Below, in pieces: positions 1-11,023 of a stretch of DNA of 64,000 nt. Each line of letters begins with the position of its first letter. The stretch's first letter is position 1. The notes below the pieces were generated by a model. The model was not told where the DNA came from. It worked only from the letters and a program-made list of their open reading frames with translations, and did no database searches. Origin of the DNA: Agarophyton chilense (lineage: Eukaryota > Rhodophyta > Florideophyceae > Gracilariales > Gracilariaceae); assembly GCA_030374765.1 (NCBI GenBank), contig JARGXX010000075.1, positions 434,001 through 498,000 of the forward strand. Direction: 5' to 3'. The position numbers were made by a program, and so were the translations under genes.

Positions 1-1576
1 AGAGTGACATTCATCTTGCTTCAGACGCAGCTCGGAATCGCCGCAGATCTTCTTCTCGCCCTGGCGACCAACTGCGAAATAGGTACAGAAATTTGAAGGA
101 CGGCCAAGAACGAGTGTTTTGTAAGATCATGAGAGAAGTGTCCAGAGTGCGCCAAATAACGGAAACAGAACGACTTCAATCTCACGGAAAGGTGTTCTCC
201 CTTCAAGAACATACAGGGACTGGAAAAACATATTTGCTTTCGCTTTTACGAGACATCAATTGACCACGAACTTATGTTCAATGAGATGACGGCAACGACG
301 GGAATTGCTTCTGCATTATATGAAGGAGCTAGAAATCTTCACAGTCTTCTGGGAATTGGAGTAGATGACAAAAAAGATGCTCAAAGCCACGAACGTCGAA
401 CCCTCTCTAAGTATGGGCCAAGGTCACAACGTGCTTAGCTTCTGAGGAAGGTGGCAGTCATCGTCATTGACGAAGCATCTATGTGCCCAAAACTATTGTT
501 CGAAATTGTGAACAGTATTTTGAAGGAATAACGGAATTCAAATAAGGACTTGGGAGGCATGATCATGGTGCTTGTAGGCGACTATATGCAACTACTACTG
601 GATATACCAAGGTCTACGACTGTTACCGATGCGAATGGTAACGTGAGTGTCATACCCGTGAATCTCTTACCTGAGCTGCCTTGGTACGATTGCGAACTAT
701 GGGATCAACGAATGAAAGTTCTTCGGGTAACTGAACAAGTACGACAGCAAGACGATTCTCAATTTGCTGAGCTTCTCTTGAGGTTGGGGAAGGCACTTTC
801 TCCCAATCCTCTTTCTTACCTCTAAGATCCACTTCATCTTTGAATGCTGCCTACCGAGGTCTACTGCAGTGGGTGGAGAGTGGCGGAAAGGAAGATGTCA
901 CTCTCAATCGACTGATAGTTGCACTAACCAATCATCTAGTTTATGAGAACAATGAAAGAGCGCTTCAACTATTCCCATGCAGTACTTACGAACTTATTTC
1001 AGCAACAACTCTCGTGCCTATAAGGGACTGGGACGGCACAGAGATTCATAGTATTCTAGGACCGGAAATCAGGTAAAATCACGCTCCTACAGGTGTTCCA
1101 CCACATCGCCTACTGCTCAAAACTAGAGTTCCTGTCATGATCATTCGGAATGTGTTGCATCCACATCTCTTGAATGGAAAAATGTTCATCGTTTCTGGGG
1201 CCTCTCAAAGATGTGTTCGAATTACAGAGTTGGACGAAGAAAGGAGGCTTCTTAGGCATCATACCTTGCACAGGATTGATTTCGTAATCAAATTTGCCGA
1301 TGTGAAGTTCGAAAGGAGGCAATATCCGATACGTCTTGCATTTGCAGCTAGGGTTCACAAAGCAGAAGGACAAACTCTTAGCAAGATGGTTCTGGACTTT
1401 CGATCTCACTCTTTTTACCTGGACAGGTTTATGTTGGATTATCAAGAGTGAGGAAAGCAAATAACGTCTTATTCTTGTACAAAGAAGAAGACGAACCAAG
1501 AAATTCAGACAAGTTTCAAAATATGCATGTTTCAGTGAAAACCCCGGTTTTGAAGGAAGTCGTTGAATTTGTATAA
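1..1576 (+). pseudogene. Helitron/PIF1-type helicase, 3' part, degraded
   Basis: Superfamily 1 DNA helicase of the kind carried by Helitron rolling-circle transposons or the related PIF1 family. Motifs occur in order but in changing frames. A Walker A (EHTGTGKTYLL) lies near 207-240, a TATTGIASALYEGA segment near 285-330, Walker B (DEAS) at 469-480 and VGDYMQLL near 574-597. The Helitron-like PPHRLLLKTRVPVMIIRN follows near 1098-1155, then HKAEGQTL near 1350-1375. A final motif GQVYVGLSRVRK at 1421-1456 runs to a TAA at 1574-1576. The Walker A frame stops at 261-263, and there are several further frame changes, so this is a decayed copy. The Rep/HUH nuclease part would lie left of the window and is not seen. 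Helitron origin is favoured by the C-terminal wording but is not proven. Confidence 0.72.
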
Positions 1577-1693
1577 GACTTGACAGGTTAGAATACTTGA
1601 AATGAACGTAATTTAAAGCTGTGATTTTAGTTGAAAAGACCTTAAATTAAAGGTGTGATTTGTGATTTTGTGTTTTTTTGGACTTTTTCGGCC

Positions 1694-1710
1694 GCGGCGC
1701 AAAGCGCCGC
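1694..1710. repeat. Perfect 7-bp GC hairpin downstream of helicase
   Basis: GCGGCGC-AAA-GCGCCGC is a perfect inverted repeat with a 3-nt loop in otherwise AT-rich DNA, 118 bp after the helicase stop. Helitrons end in a short GC hairpin followed by CTRR. No CTRR is seen within the next 15 bases, so assignment as a Helitron 3' end is tentative. Confidence 0.35.
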
Positions 1711-2813
1711 ATATCGCCGAAGGCCATGTATTCCTGGCTTTTTAATCAAGCATTTCTTTTTTATGGTTTAGAACCTCGTTTCCAGCGCACTTGTTATTCT
1801 GAAGTATGGGCAAAAATCGGAATAGCTTTGTTTCGTGCCACACGTATACTGCAGTCTACTTGAGAGGCATGCTGAGGAGGCGGACGCGGAGGCCAAGGTG
1901 AAGGCGAAGGCGATCACACCCTGAAGCGCATCGAAAATGGATCTCATGCTGGCCGTGCTTTTGCTTCAACAGATGACACAAACTGCCTTGCATACAGTCA
2001 TGCTGGTGCAACATGGCTTCGCTACTTCATTAAGTGCAACTATAATATAGTGTCGAGTCTAGCTCCTAACAGTAAATAAAAATGTTTACACAGATACTGC
2101 GACATTTACCTCTCACAGGCTTCATTCTGAATCAACATTAGATGAGTGTTCGTTCTTATACAGTTCAACTTACAACTCTTGCGAGAGTGATTCATATTCA
2201 AATCGCGCCACGGTCCTTCATGGCACCCGTCGGTGTCATGTATATTAACTGGCGACCGCTAACAATTTTAATGTGCTCTATTACAGCAACTGTGTTCAGG
2301 TTAGCATGCGTTGCGGCTTCATAAACACGACGCATGATTTATGGTTGTTGCAAGTAAATAGATGCGTTTTGCATATTTGATGTATGAGCTCGGATAAAGC
2401 TGACAGAATGTCCCAATTGCATCTGCAAACATTGGCTCAGCTATTTAGGTGTGATGCTCACTCCAACAGCGGCTGCCATTTGCGCAATGAGAAGTTACTG
2501 TGCCGGCGCAGGTCCTGAGAGTACAAAAAAGTAAGAATTTAGTAGATGCCGTCGAGGCATGCTGCCAAAAACTTCTTTATTTGTAATTTAGGCCAAAAAA
2601 CAAGAATTGTAGGTTTGATAATTAAAAACAAGACGTTTTAAAAGCGGTCTTTATTCCCGAAACAAGGTCAATTTTCCTTATTCAAAAAGGGCTGATAGAG
2701 AGCGCTCTCGGGAGCTGCAGCAAAGTTTGGGTAACAATCGAAGCCATAATTTGATAAATGGCTATATTTGAAAAAGCGTCAGGACCACAAACTAGAAGCG
2801 TACCTCATCCGTT
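1711..2813. other. No recognised gene
   Basis: About 1.1 kb between the helicase relic and the left LTR of element E1. Only short ORFs (60 codons or fewer) without recognisable motifs are present. I see no RNA gene or structured repeat. Confidence 0.5.
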
Positions 2814-3480
2814 TGTAGTATTCTACTATGTCGGGGAATCCGATGGGTTGGTTTTTCGCGAAGTCATGGTTGGAACTCATAAGTGAGTGATGTCATCAAA
2901 CTTGTGATATGAAACGGCACACCGCGTAGGATGCCAGGAGGCAGGGTACATTGTTGGAACACGTGGCATCACGAGTGAAGTGGGTTGCAACGGCGCATGT
3001 AGTGGCGATCCACGTGGCTGGTTTTACTAACCTTTGTAGCTAGACGTCCATTAGGGACCATACCCATACAGTGGTTTGGCTAAGTGGCTGACCACTGGGT
3101 ATTATTTATATATTTATTTGGGCACTCACCCTGGCACACAGTATATAGTGTACCAGAGGTGAGCGCCGACTGCAAGTAAAGGAGACAACATGGGCATCAT
3201 GACTATTATGTTCCTCGCTTATGATTCCTTTACCGGAGATCCGGACGAGCTATAATAGATTTTCAGCCCCCAACCACTTCACGAGTCGCCTCGTACCTAC
3301 GTTCCATCAACGTTTTACAGTTGCACTGTTCACCCTCGCTGGCGAGTAGTGGCCTTACACCCCACTTCCAGCTCGCTGGTGTTGTAGCTCTACCACCCCT
3401 TTTCCTTCGCCGCAAGCGACCCATCGGCAGTCCGAACGCTGTCGCAGATGTCTGCTCTCTCCGTTAGAGCGGATACTACA
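2814..3480 (+). repeat. 5' LTR of E1
   Basis: 667 bp, nearly identical to 12872-13538. It starts TGTAGTATTC and ends GATACTACA. It is preceded by CCGTT, matching CCGTC after the right LTR. The pair defines the element borders. Confidence 0.93.
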
Positions 3481-3482
3481 AG

Positions 3483-3500
3483 TGGTCTCTCGACTTAGAA
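3483..3500 (+). promoter_or_regulatory. Primer-binding site of E1
   Basis: TGGTCTCTCGACTTAGAA begins two bases after the 5' LTR, where reverse transcription is primed by a tRNA in this family. A near-identical motif lies at the same place in E2 and E3, which supports it as a real PBS. It is not the common initiator-Met PBS (TGGTATCAGAGC), and I cannot name the tRNA. Confidence 0.7.
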
Positions 3501-3611
3501 CCACTTTGGTCAGCTGCACTGAACAATTAGTTCCTGGAACGTGGAATCGATATCGATACTTGGAAGAAATGGAATCACTACAGTTATTGTTTATCGAAAC
3601 ACCTCCGGTAA

Positions 3612-5850
3612 TTGCGGAATTCATCGTGGTTGAACACGTGGTCGAGAAGTCGAACAAACCATTTGGTTCGCACCTGGACTCAGGTTTGGTCTAGGTCGCC
3701 GAAGACCCGAAGCCTGTCGAGTACTGGTCGCCCGGGTCCTGCGGGACCACCCCTGAAACCGAGGCTCGCCTCATCTGTTGAAGCCGGAGAGCGGCTGTAT
3801 CGTCAAGCGATGTCGCGCTCACGCTCGGTGAATGATGAACGAGATCTCTCGGATGTACCGGCCCCTGTGGCAGCGGCAGTCACGCCCACCACAGAAGCCG
3901 TAGTTGACCCTGAGGTCGTCGGACTTCAAGAAGAGGATGATTTGCGCAGGGTAGTGCGTCGTCTCAAGTCTGAGTCAAGCGCTTCGCGTGTGCGCATGGT
4001 TGCGTTGGAATCGCAGATCGCTGCTATTATCGCTGATTTCGAACAATTACGCAGTGCGCATCAAGCACTCGTTCGTCAAGACGATGGGAAGCAGGTCTCT
4101 GCATCAGTGAAAACACTACGTGAGGATTTAAACCATCTACTGGAGAGGTACGGGAATACGCCCGATGCGCTACCCGGCTCAACTGTGGATGTAGAGGAAG
4201 TCCTCACTCGAGTCAACCCTCGTTTAGAACGCCTGGAGGCGGCAGTTCATGCACAGACTGCTGCTACACCAGTCGTGCTGGAAGAGGAAGGAGCTCCTTT
4301 GGAGGAAGCTCGTTCGAAGAAGTCGAAGTCACGACGTAAGAAGCGGAAGTCCGCACGTGATTCGAGTGATGAATCGTCAAGTACGGAGGGGTTCAGTTCC
4401 AGTACTGATGATTCTGATGATTCAGATACGTCAGATGACGACGACAGTGATGATGGTCATCGAAGGGCCCGATCTCGGAAGAAGAACACGTCTTCGTGGT
4501 TAATGAGAAAAAATGGCTCACCTTACAGAGGATTGAAGGTGCCCCCGTGCACGAATCCGCTTCATCGGAAGGTCCTAAATTACAGGTACTACCGTCTGAA
4601 GGTGAAGAGCAAGAAGCGCTCAGTACGCGAAAGCGCGAAGGTGAAGGATCACATCAAACGATTGAGGATCGGACTTAATGATTTAACATTTGATGGGAAA
4701 ACCCCCATTCTCGTTATCTAGTTTCTCACTCGACTCGTTGCCGAAGCAGACACTCTAGAGATGAGTGAACCACAGGCATTTGTGTCTTTACCACACTTCC
4801 TGAAGGGTTTTGCTTTAGAGCAATATCGTTACGTATGCGGATCATTGACAGCCGATGAAGGCGGCGTTACCTCATGGCCAGAGGCGGTGCAGTATTTGCT
4901 GCGCAGTTACGCGACTTCAAACGCTATACGTCAGACTATCCTGGAACTAAGGGATGTGACCCAAAAGCCCGAGGAGAGCGAATCTGAGTACAGCTCAAGG
5001 CTTAACAAAGCTTCAGTCCGCTGTGCAAACGTCCACTCGACGGAGGACAAGATTACCTTGTACATCGACGGGCTAGACCCGAGCATCAAGTCGTTGGTAG
5101 CTCGATATCGAAAGAAGCATGGAAGAATCTCCTTTTTTGGAGTTAGTTCAGTTTGCAAAAGCTGAAGGAGACGCGGCCAGAGCGCGTGGTAGCCCCCGTC
5201 GTTCAGTGGCTTTTGGAACCTCAATGGGTAAGGAGAAGATCTCCGCCAGAGTTAATCACCGCAGCAAACTGCTACATCTGGAATCTCCAGTTGACTCGCG
5301 AGATTCGTCGTTGGCAGCCAAAGGGAGTGACTCGCATGAGGAGGCGGTCCATTTTATGGAATATACGGACTCTTCTGTACCTACAGTGGATCTCCCATAC
5401 TCGGAGTCTCAGTACAAGGAAGCCCTAATGGCTATGGAGGGCCGTCGCCCTATGTACTGCCCCTACACGGTGCCACCACAAGGAGGTTTTAAGAACAGGA
5501 AACCCGGATGGGTGGATAATCGCACGGCATACCGTTCACAACCTATGTTAACCAACCGTCGTGACGGTTTGATATGTTATTCATGTTATGTAAAACACCA
5601 TTTGAGTGCAGAATGCACGCTTCCTGCAAAGGATCTGAGTCGTATCATGACGAATTATGAAGCACTCTCAGAAGAGGAAAGGAGCCGCGTACCGGCGGGC
5701 ATGTATTGGAAAGCCAAAAGTTGGTTTTCTCAAACACCAATGCGCCGGACGGACAAGCCGGTTGCTGAGAATGCTGAAGTGTTACAACCCGGAACCCGGG
5801 TAGGAAGAGGCGCCTTTGAGGCGAATAAGCCGGTGCAACCGAAAAACTAA
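3612..5850 (+). pseudogene. E1 gag region
   Basis: Gag-type structural region. The N-terminal third is Ser/Arg-rich. A helical stretch follows, then a basic plus Ser/Asp-rich tract near 4310-4470 that resembles the tract in E2 gag, then a capsid-like helical part near 4760-5110. The C-terminal part carries a CCHC zinc knuckle (CYSCYVKHHLSAEC) near 5574-5615, the nucleic-acid-binding finger of retroelement Gag. It is interrupted and so counted as a fossil. The assignment rests on position before protease/RT and on the zinc knuckle. Confidence 0.8.
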
Positions 5851-5891
5851 GTGAGGGAGCCCCTAGGGGGTCGGCACTAGTCGATCCCGTA

Positions 5892-8800
5892 GTGCTGACC
5901 AGGGAGATCTCGCCTCCCTGCTCCCGCGCTTGGAATCCCAAGATTCTCTTGAGGCCTCCCAAATTTCCTCCGTACGGAATCAATCCGCCGGACGGAACGC
6001 GAGTACAGTTTGACTGTCAGTTACATCGTCCTTGGAGACGTTATAAGTGTCCGTCAAAACGGGAAAGTTACCTCATGGTAGTGTCTAAAAGAAACTATAA
6101 GGTCTATGCCAACATCAGCTCTGACAGGAATCTGTTATCTCGTCGATTGACTATCCTGGACACAGGTGCTGGTCCGAACTTTATACGGGAATCGGAGCTC
6201 GCTCCTGTTGAATTAGAACCTTTTCGATACGGTCCTTTACCGGACATCCGGGATGCCAACAAAAATGCTATGAAGACACTGGGAACAGTTCGACTCGTGG
6301 TGCGTTTGGGACGCTTTGCAGTCCTAGTCGACTTCATCGTCTGTAAGACGTTAGCTGCACCAGTGGTACTGGGATGTGATTATTGCGACAAGTTTGTCGA
6401 AGCGATTCGCCCGCGAAGAAAACTAATGGAACTAGATGATGAATCAATGGTACCAATCGTTCGCAAGCCAATGCGTCGTTGCTCTGAAGCACCTCCACTT
6501 TCACCATCTATGGAATACGGGAAATCCCGAGGACGTGTCTCGCCGAGGATTCGAGTAGCGAAGAGTGCCATGCTGAAGGCGCAAACCCAAACTTGGGTTC
6601 AAGTAAGAACAGAACGACACGGACTCGTAGTAATTCAACCGAATATTCGGATGTACGAATCCCGTGGATTGCTAGTCGCTAACGGCATTGTTCAGGTTGA
6701 TCCTGGTAGCCCCTTTTGGATACTAGTGAGTAACTTCACCGATAACGATTATCAGATACCGAAGAATCAGATTGTTGCAACAGCTTTGCCTCATCCCACA
6801 GTGGTGGTCCCTACTCATATTTCTACTGCAGAAGTATTGGGATTAACCCCTGTCGGTGACACAGACGAAGAACGGCAAACTCCGTTTGGAGATCAATTGC
6901 AAACGGCAAAGGATCCAGAGAGCCTGGTCGATGGGCTAGACTTAGCACATGTGTCGGAACCCTACAGAACGAAGATCAGGTCTATGCTAAAGAAGTATAC
7001 ATCCATGTGGAGTGGAAAACTAGGAAAGATCTCCGCTACGGAACACCACATTGATTTGGTCCTAGGGTCACGACCCATCTCCCAACCACCGTACAGAGCG
7101 GGACCGCGAACTCGCCAAATCGAGAAGGAGAATGTCAGCAAAATGCTGGAAGAGGGATTAATCGAAGCAGCTCAATTTGCTTGGGCCTCACCAGTGGTAC
7201 TGGTTCCAAAACCTGATGGTTCATTACGATTCTGTATCGATAATCGAAAACTGAACGCAGTTACAGTTCGAGATACATACCCGTTGCCTCGAATGGACGA
7301 ATGTATTGACAGCTTAGGAGAAGCGAACGTGTTCACCACGTTGGACGCCAACTCTGGCTATTGGCAGGTGCCTGTAGCGGAAGAAGACCAAGAGAAAACC
7401 GCATTTGCGTGTCACCCCGGTCTCTACCGTTCAAAAGGATGCCCTTTGGCTTAACGAATGCACCGGCTACTTTCCAGCGTACTCTGGACATCTTGCTCTC
7501 AAGATACAAGTGGAAGACTTGTTTAGTCTATTTGGACGATGTGATCATCTTTTCCCAGAATGTGGAAAGCCATTTACGGCATGTCGAGGAGATCCTCCAA
7601 GCACTACAGAGCGCAGGTATCACCTTGAAGTTCAAGAAATGCGAATGGTTCGCTGGCACCGTCCGGTACTTAGGACATGTGATCAAGCCGGGACAGCTTG
7701 CCATTCAAGAGGCACAGACAGCGGCTCTCCGCGAAGTACAACCTCCGTCGACACAGAATCCATTGCGTTCTTTCCTCGGCTTGTGCAACGTCTACCGACG
7801 ATTCGTGCCGCGATACTCGCATATAGCGGCACCGCTCAACGCAAAGCTGCGTAAAGGACAACCAGTACAGCTGGAACAATTCAGACAAGCTGAAGCGGAA
7901 GCGTTCGACACGCTGAAGACAAAGATTAATAAAGCCCCAGTCATGGCGCTGCCCATCGTCAACCTGCCGTACTCAGTGGATACCGACTCTAGCGAGTACC
8001 AAGTAGGGTGTGCCCTTTTTCAAACACAAGCTGATGGTGAACGAAAACCCATTGGTTACTGGTCAATATCGCTGAACGCAGCTGAACAGAAGTATTCAGT
8101 TTCAGAAAAGGAATGCCTTGCAGTCGTTTGGGCTCTAACCACATTGCGACCGTATCTCCAAGGAGAACGTTTTACCGTCAACACGGATCATTCGTCTCTA
8201 CGATGGTTACTGTCCATTACAGACCCGTCTGGTCGTCTCACACGATGGCGCTTACGCCTTTCTGAATTCGATCTCGAAGTGAAGCATAAGAAGGGATTGG
8301 CCAATGTCCAAGCTGACGCGCTATCGCGACTCAAAACACTGGGCGAAACCCAAGGCGAAATCGATGAAGAGATACCTAGCTTCTACATGGAGACCCATTC
8401 AACATCTTTTGAAGAAGAGGAGCAAGAGACCCTTGATGATTATTCGGATGCAGACCCGTTCCTTGCATTAGCAGACACTGACCCTTCAGTTCAACTCGAG
8501 CGAATCTCGTGCAATGAGCTCCTCAATGAGCAACACGCCGATACGTTTTGTGCGTCGATACGCTCTCGTCTGAACGGGGGGGGGAAGCTCCCCTTTTCAC
8601 TCGATTCACGAGGAATACTGATAAGACATGTCGAAAAGCATGATCAAATCGTGATTCCACACGCCTTGAAAAGTCGAGTACTCCATCTGGCACACTACAG
8701 CAGATTGTCTGGTCATCCAGGAGGAACGAAGTTGTTCATGACTCTAAGAAGAGATTTTTACTGGCCTACTTTGGCAATATACTGCCATGCTACAGTGAGG

Positions 8801-10606
8801 TTGTGTACAACATGCGCGAAGAATCGCTTGAAGCTTTACAGGAAGCGGAAACCGATGACGTTATTCCAGGCGAAAGCGCCTTTACAATACGTCAGTATCG
8901 ACATCCTAGGGGAATTGATTCGCTCAAGGCGAGGTTATCGCTACCTTTTGGTAATCACGGACCGCTTCTCGAAGCTAGTGTAGACTGTACCGCTGTAGCG
9001 GATAACCGCAACCGTAATCGCACAGGCGTTTATCAAACACTGGGTATTAATACACGGACCACCAGAAGTTCTGTTATCAGATAATGGGAAGCAATTCGTT
9101 GCGAAGTTCTCTAAGAATGTTTGCCGCATTATGGGCATTTGAAAAGTGTTTACCACGACCTATCATCCGCAATGCAACGGTCAGGTGGAGCGTTTCAACC
9201 GCACGCTGATAGCAGCATTACGACACTACATCGCGGACCTCCCGAAAGAATGGGACATTTTTACTGATACTCTGTGCTACGCGTACAATACGCAAGTGCA
9301 TACCTCTACAAAGACGGCACCGTTCGACCTCGTGCTCTCACGTAACCCTCCGGCTTTACCGGTTGCGCTCGACGACGAGACAGAATTGGACGCGCCGACC
9401 CCGGCTAAGTACCATCTGAAATGGAGGAATGAACTGAAGGTCAGAGCGGAAGAAGCCGCTAATGAGTTATCAAAGACGCAAGCTCGCTATAAGCGAAACT
9501 ATGACGCCAGAAGGCGAAGAGGAAATCCGGCAATCCGAGTAGGAGGTCACGTCTTTGTGCGAGTTGAAAGACCGGACAAACAGGAAGAATCGTGTCATAA
9601 GCTGTTGCCGATAGCGGCTGGACCCTTCAAAGTGGTGGACCTTGATGAAGACACAGTGGTCATCAAGACATGTGAGGACGTTGAACGTGCATCGCGCGAT
9701 CGCGTTGAAGTCGTGTCTGACCCGCAAGTGGAAGTCCAGGTATCTGGTAGAACTAAGGAGGCAAGTGCGACGGAACGTCAAGGCAAAAGCCCAAGTGACT
9801 CTGGGGAGAGTGAACCGCCACCAATGGCTCGAGTGGAGGAGAAAGCTCCTGATCTCCCACCGCCGGCGGTTGCGTACGCCAATCACGGACAGATTCCGAA
9901 ATATCGGGATATGCCCCGTGGCACGCGCACACCCGTAAGTACAGAAATGGAATCTGAAAGCAGGAAAGATGTTTTGGAATTTGGCCCCAAGGACTTGGAA
10001 ACGATTGCACGCGAAAACGCGCCTTTGCCGCTTCAGGCTGAACCATCAGGTGAAGCGCCACTCGCTGTTCCGCCGATATCGGCTCCCATCCCTCATGGGC
10101 AGGAAGAAGAAGCGGTATCGCCTCCTGTCGTGGTGCAAGCACCATCGTCCACCGAACAGCGGTCAGAATCGGATAAACCGAAGGAAGTTCATCCACGAAT
10201 GGAATTGAGGAGTAGAAAGAAGTACGCTTCTATGGAACCTAGAAAACATGATAGCTCTTTATCTGAGAAAGGTTCTCAAGGAATGAGTACACTGCCCCTG
10301 CGGGCTGAACGACAGCTAGTCGACGAGCGAACGCTTAGCGACGCAGAGACTGCTAACACAGAGACGCTTGAGTCAGCCCTAAGGCATTTCAAACCTGTTA
10401 ACAAGAGTCTCGCGCCAACAGCAAAAGCATTGGGAAACGCCCAGGAATATGTTATGGATCGCATATGTGAACATGGCGAGCATGAAGATACTAGAGAATT
10501 ACTGTATCGAATCCTTTGGTACGGTTTTCCTCCGGAAGCGGATACGTGGGAACCTATAGCTCATATCCCCCGTTGGCAGCTCGTGCGATATCATCGACGC
10601 ATGTGA
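5892..10606 (+). pseudogene. E1 pol region with chromodomain
   Basis: Polyprotein region with domains in Ty3/gypsy order. An aspartic protease active site LDTGAGPN lies near 6156-6180. Reverse transcriptase covers about 7040-7700, with FCIDNRKLNAVT and the catalytic YLDDVIIF. RNase H (SVDTDSS...) covers about 7960-8330. The integrase HHCC finger (HLAHYSRLSGHPGG...CTTC) lies near 8680-8820, and the integrase core begins SIDILGELI. A C-terminal chromodomain (EYVMDRI...LYRILWYGF...DTWEP) sits near 10440-10600. Chromodomains are known to target integration to particular chromatin. The reading frame is broken in several places, and the element cannot be active from this copy. Confidence 0.92.
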
Positions 10607-10689
10607 TTACCACTCCCCAGGGAGATCGACTCCTCGATAGTCGGGCTCATGGGCACATCCCATTTCTAAGTGGCTACAAAGGTAGTAAA

Positions 10690-10925
10690 AACTCGAAAGG
10701 CGAGAAGAAAACAAGAAGTCATGTGGAAGAAACGTGAAAACACGCAAGCACAGGATAATTACTGATTATCACCTAGGACAAACTCTAAAAGCGAGAAGAA
10801 GGATTGAAGAACTCGAGAAGCGAGAAGAGATGATTGAAGAACTCGAGAAGCGAGAAGGGAAGTATGAAACTCGAGAAGCGAGAAGAAGAAGTTAAGAACT
10901 CGAGAAGCGAGAAGAGATGAAGACT
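10690..10925 (+). repeat. Purine-rich tandem repeat with CTCG/CGAG hairpins
   Basis: About six imperfect copies of a 26-30-bp unit built on AACTCGAGAAGCGAGAAG. Each unit carries CTCG-agaag-CGAG, a 4-bp stem with a 5-nt loop. It lies between the end of pol and the end of the antisense ORF, which converge on it. A terminator or insulator role is an inference only. Confidence 0.8.
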
Positions 10926-11023
10926 AGAAGATAAGAAGGGAACGTGAAGACACGAAGTCACCGGAGTTTATTAGTATCAATTTATCACCGCAAGGGTGTT
11001 GACTAGCAGTCTTTTCTAGGATT

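Noticed and set aside
10690-10925. A CRISPR-like array, because of regularly spaced repeats
   Set aside because: The units are nearly head-to-tail with short degenerate purine spacers inside a retrotransposon of a eukaryotic genome. It is a tandem minisatellite.
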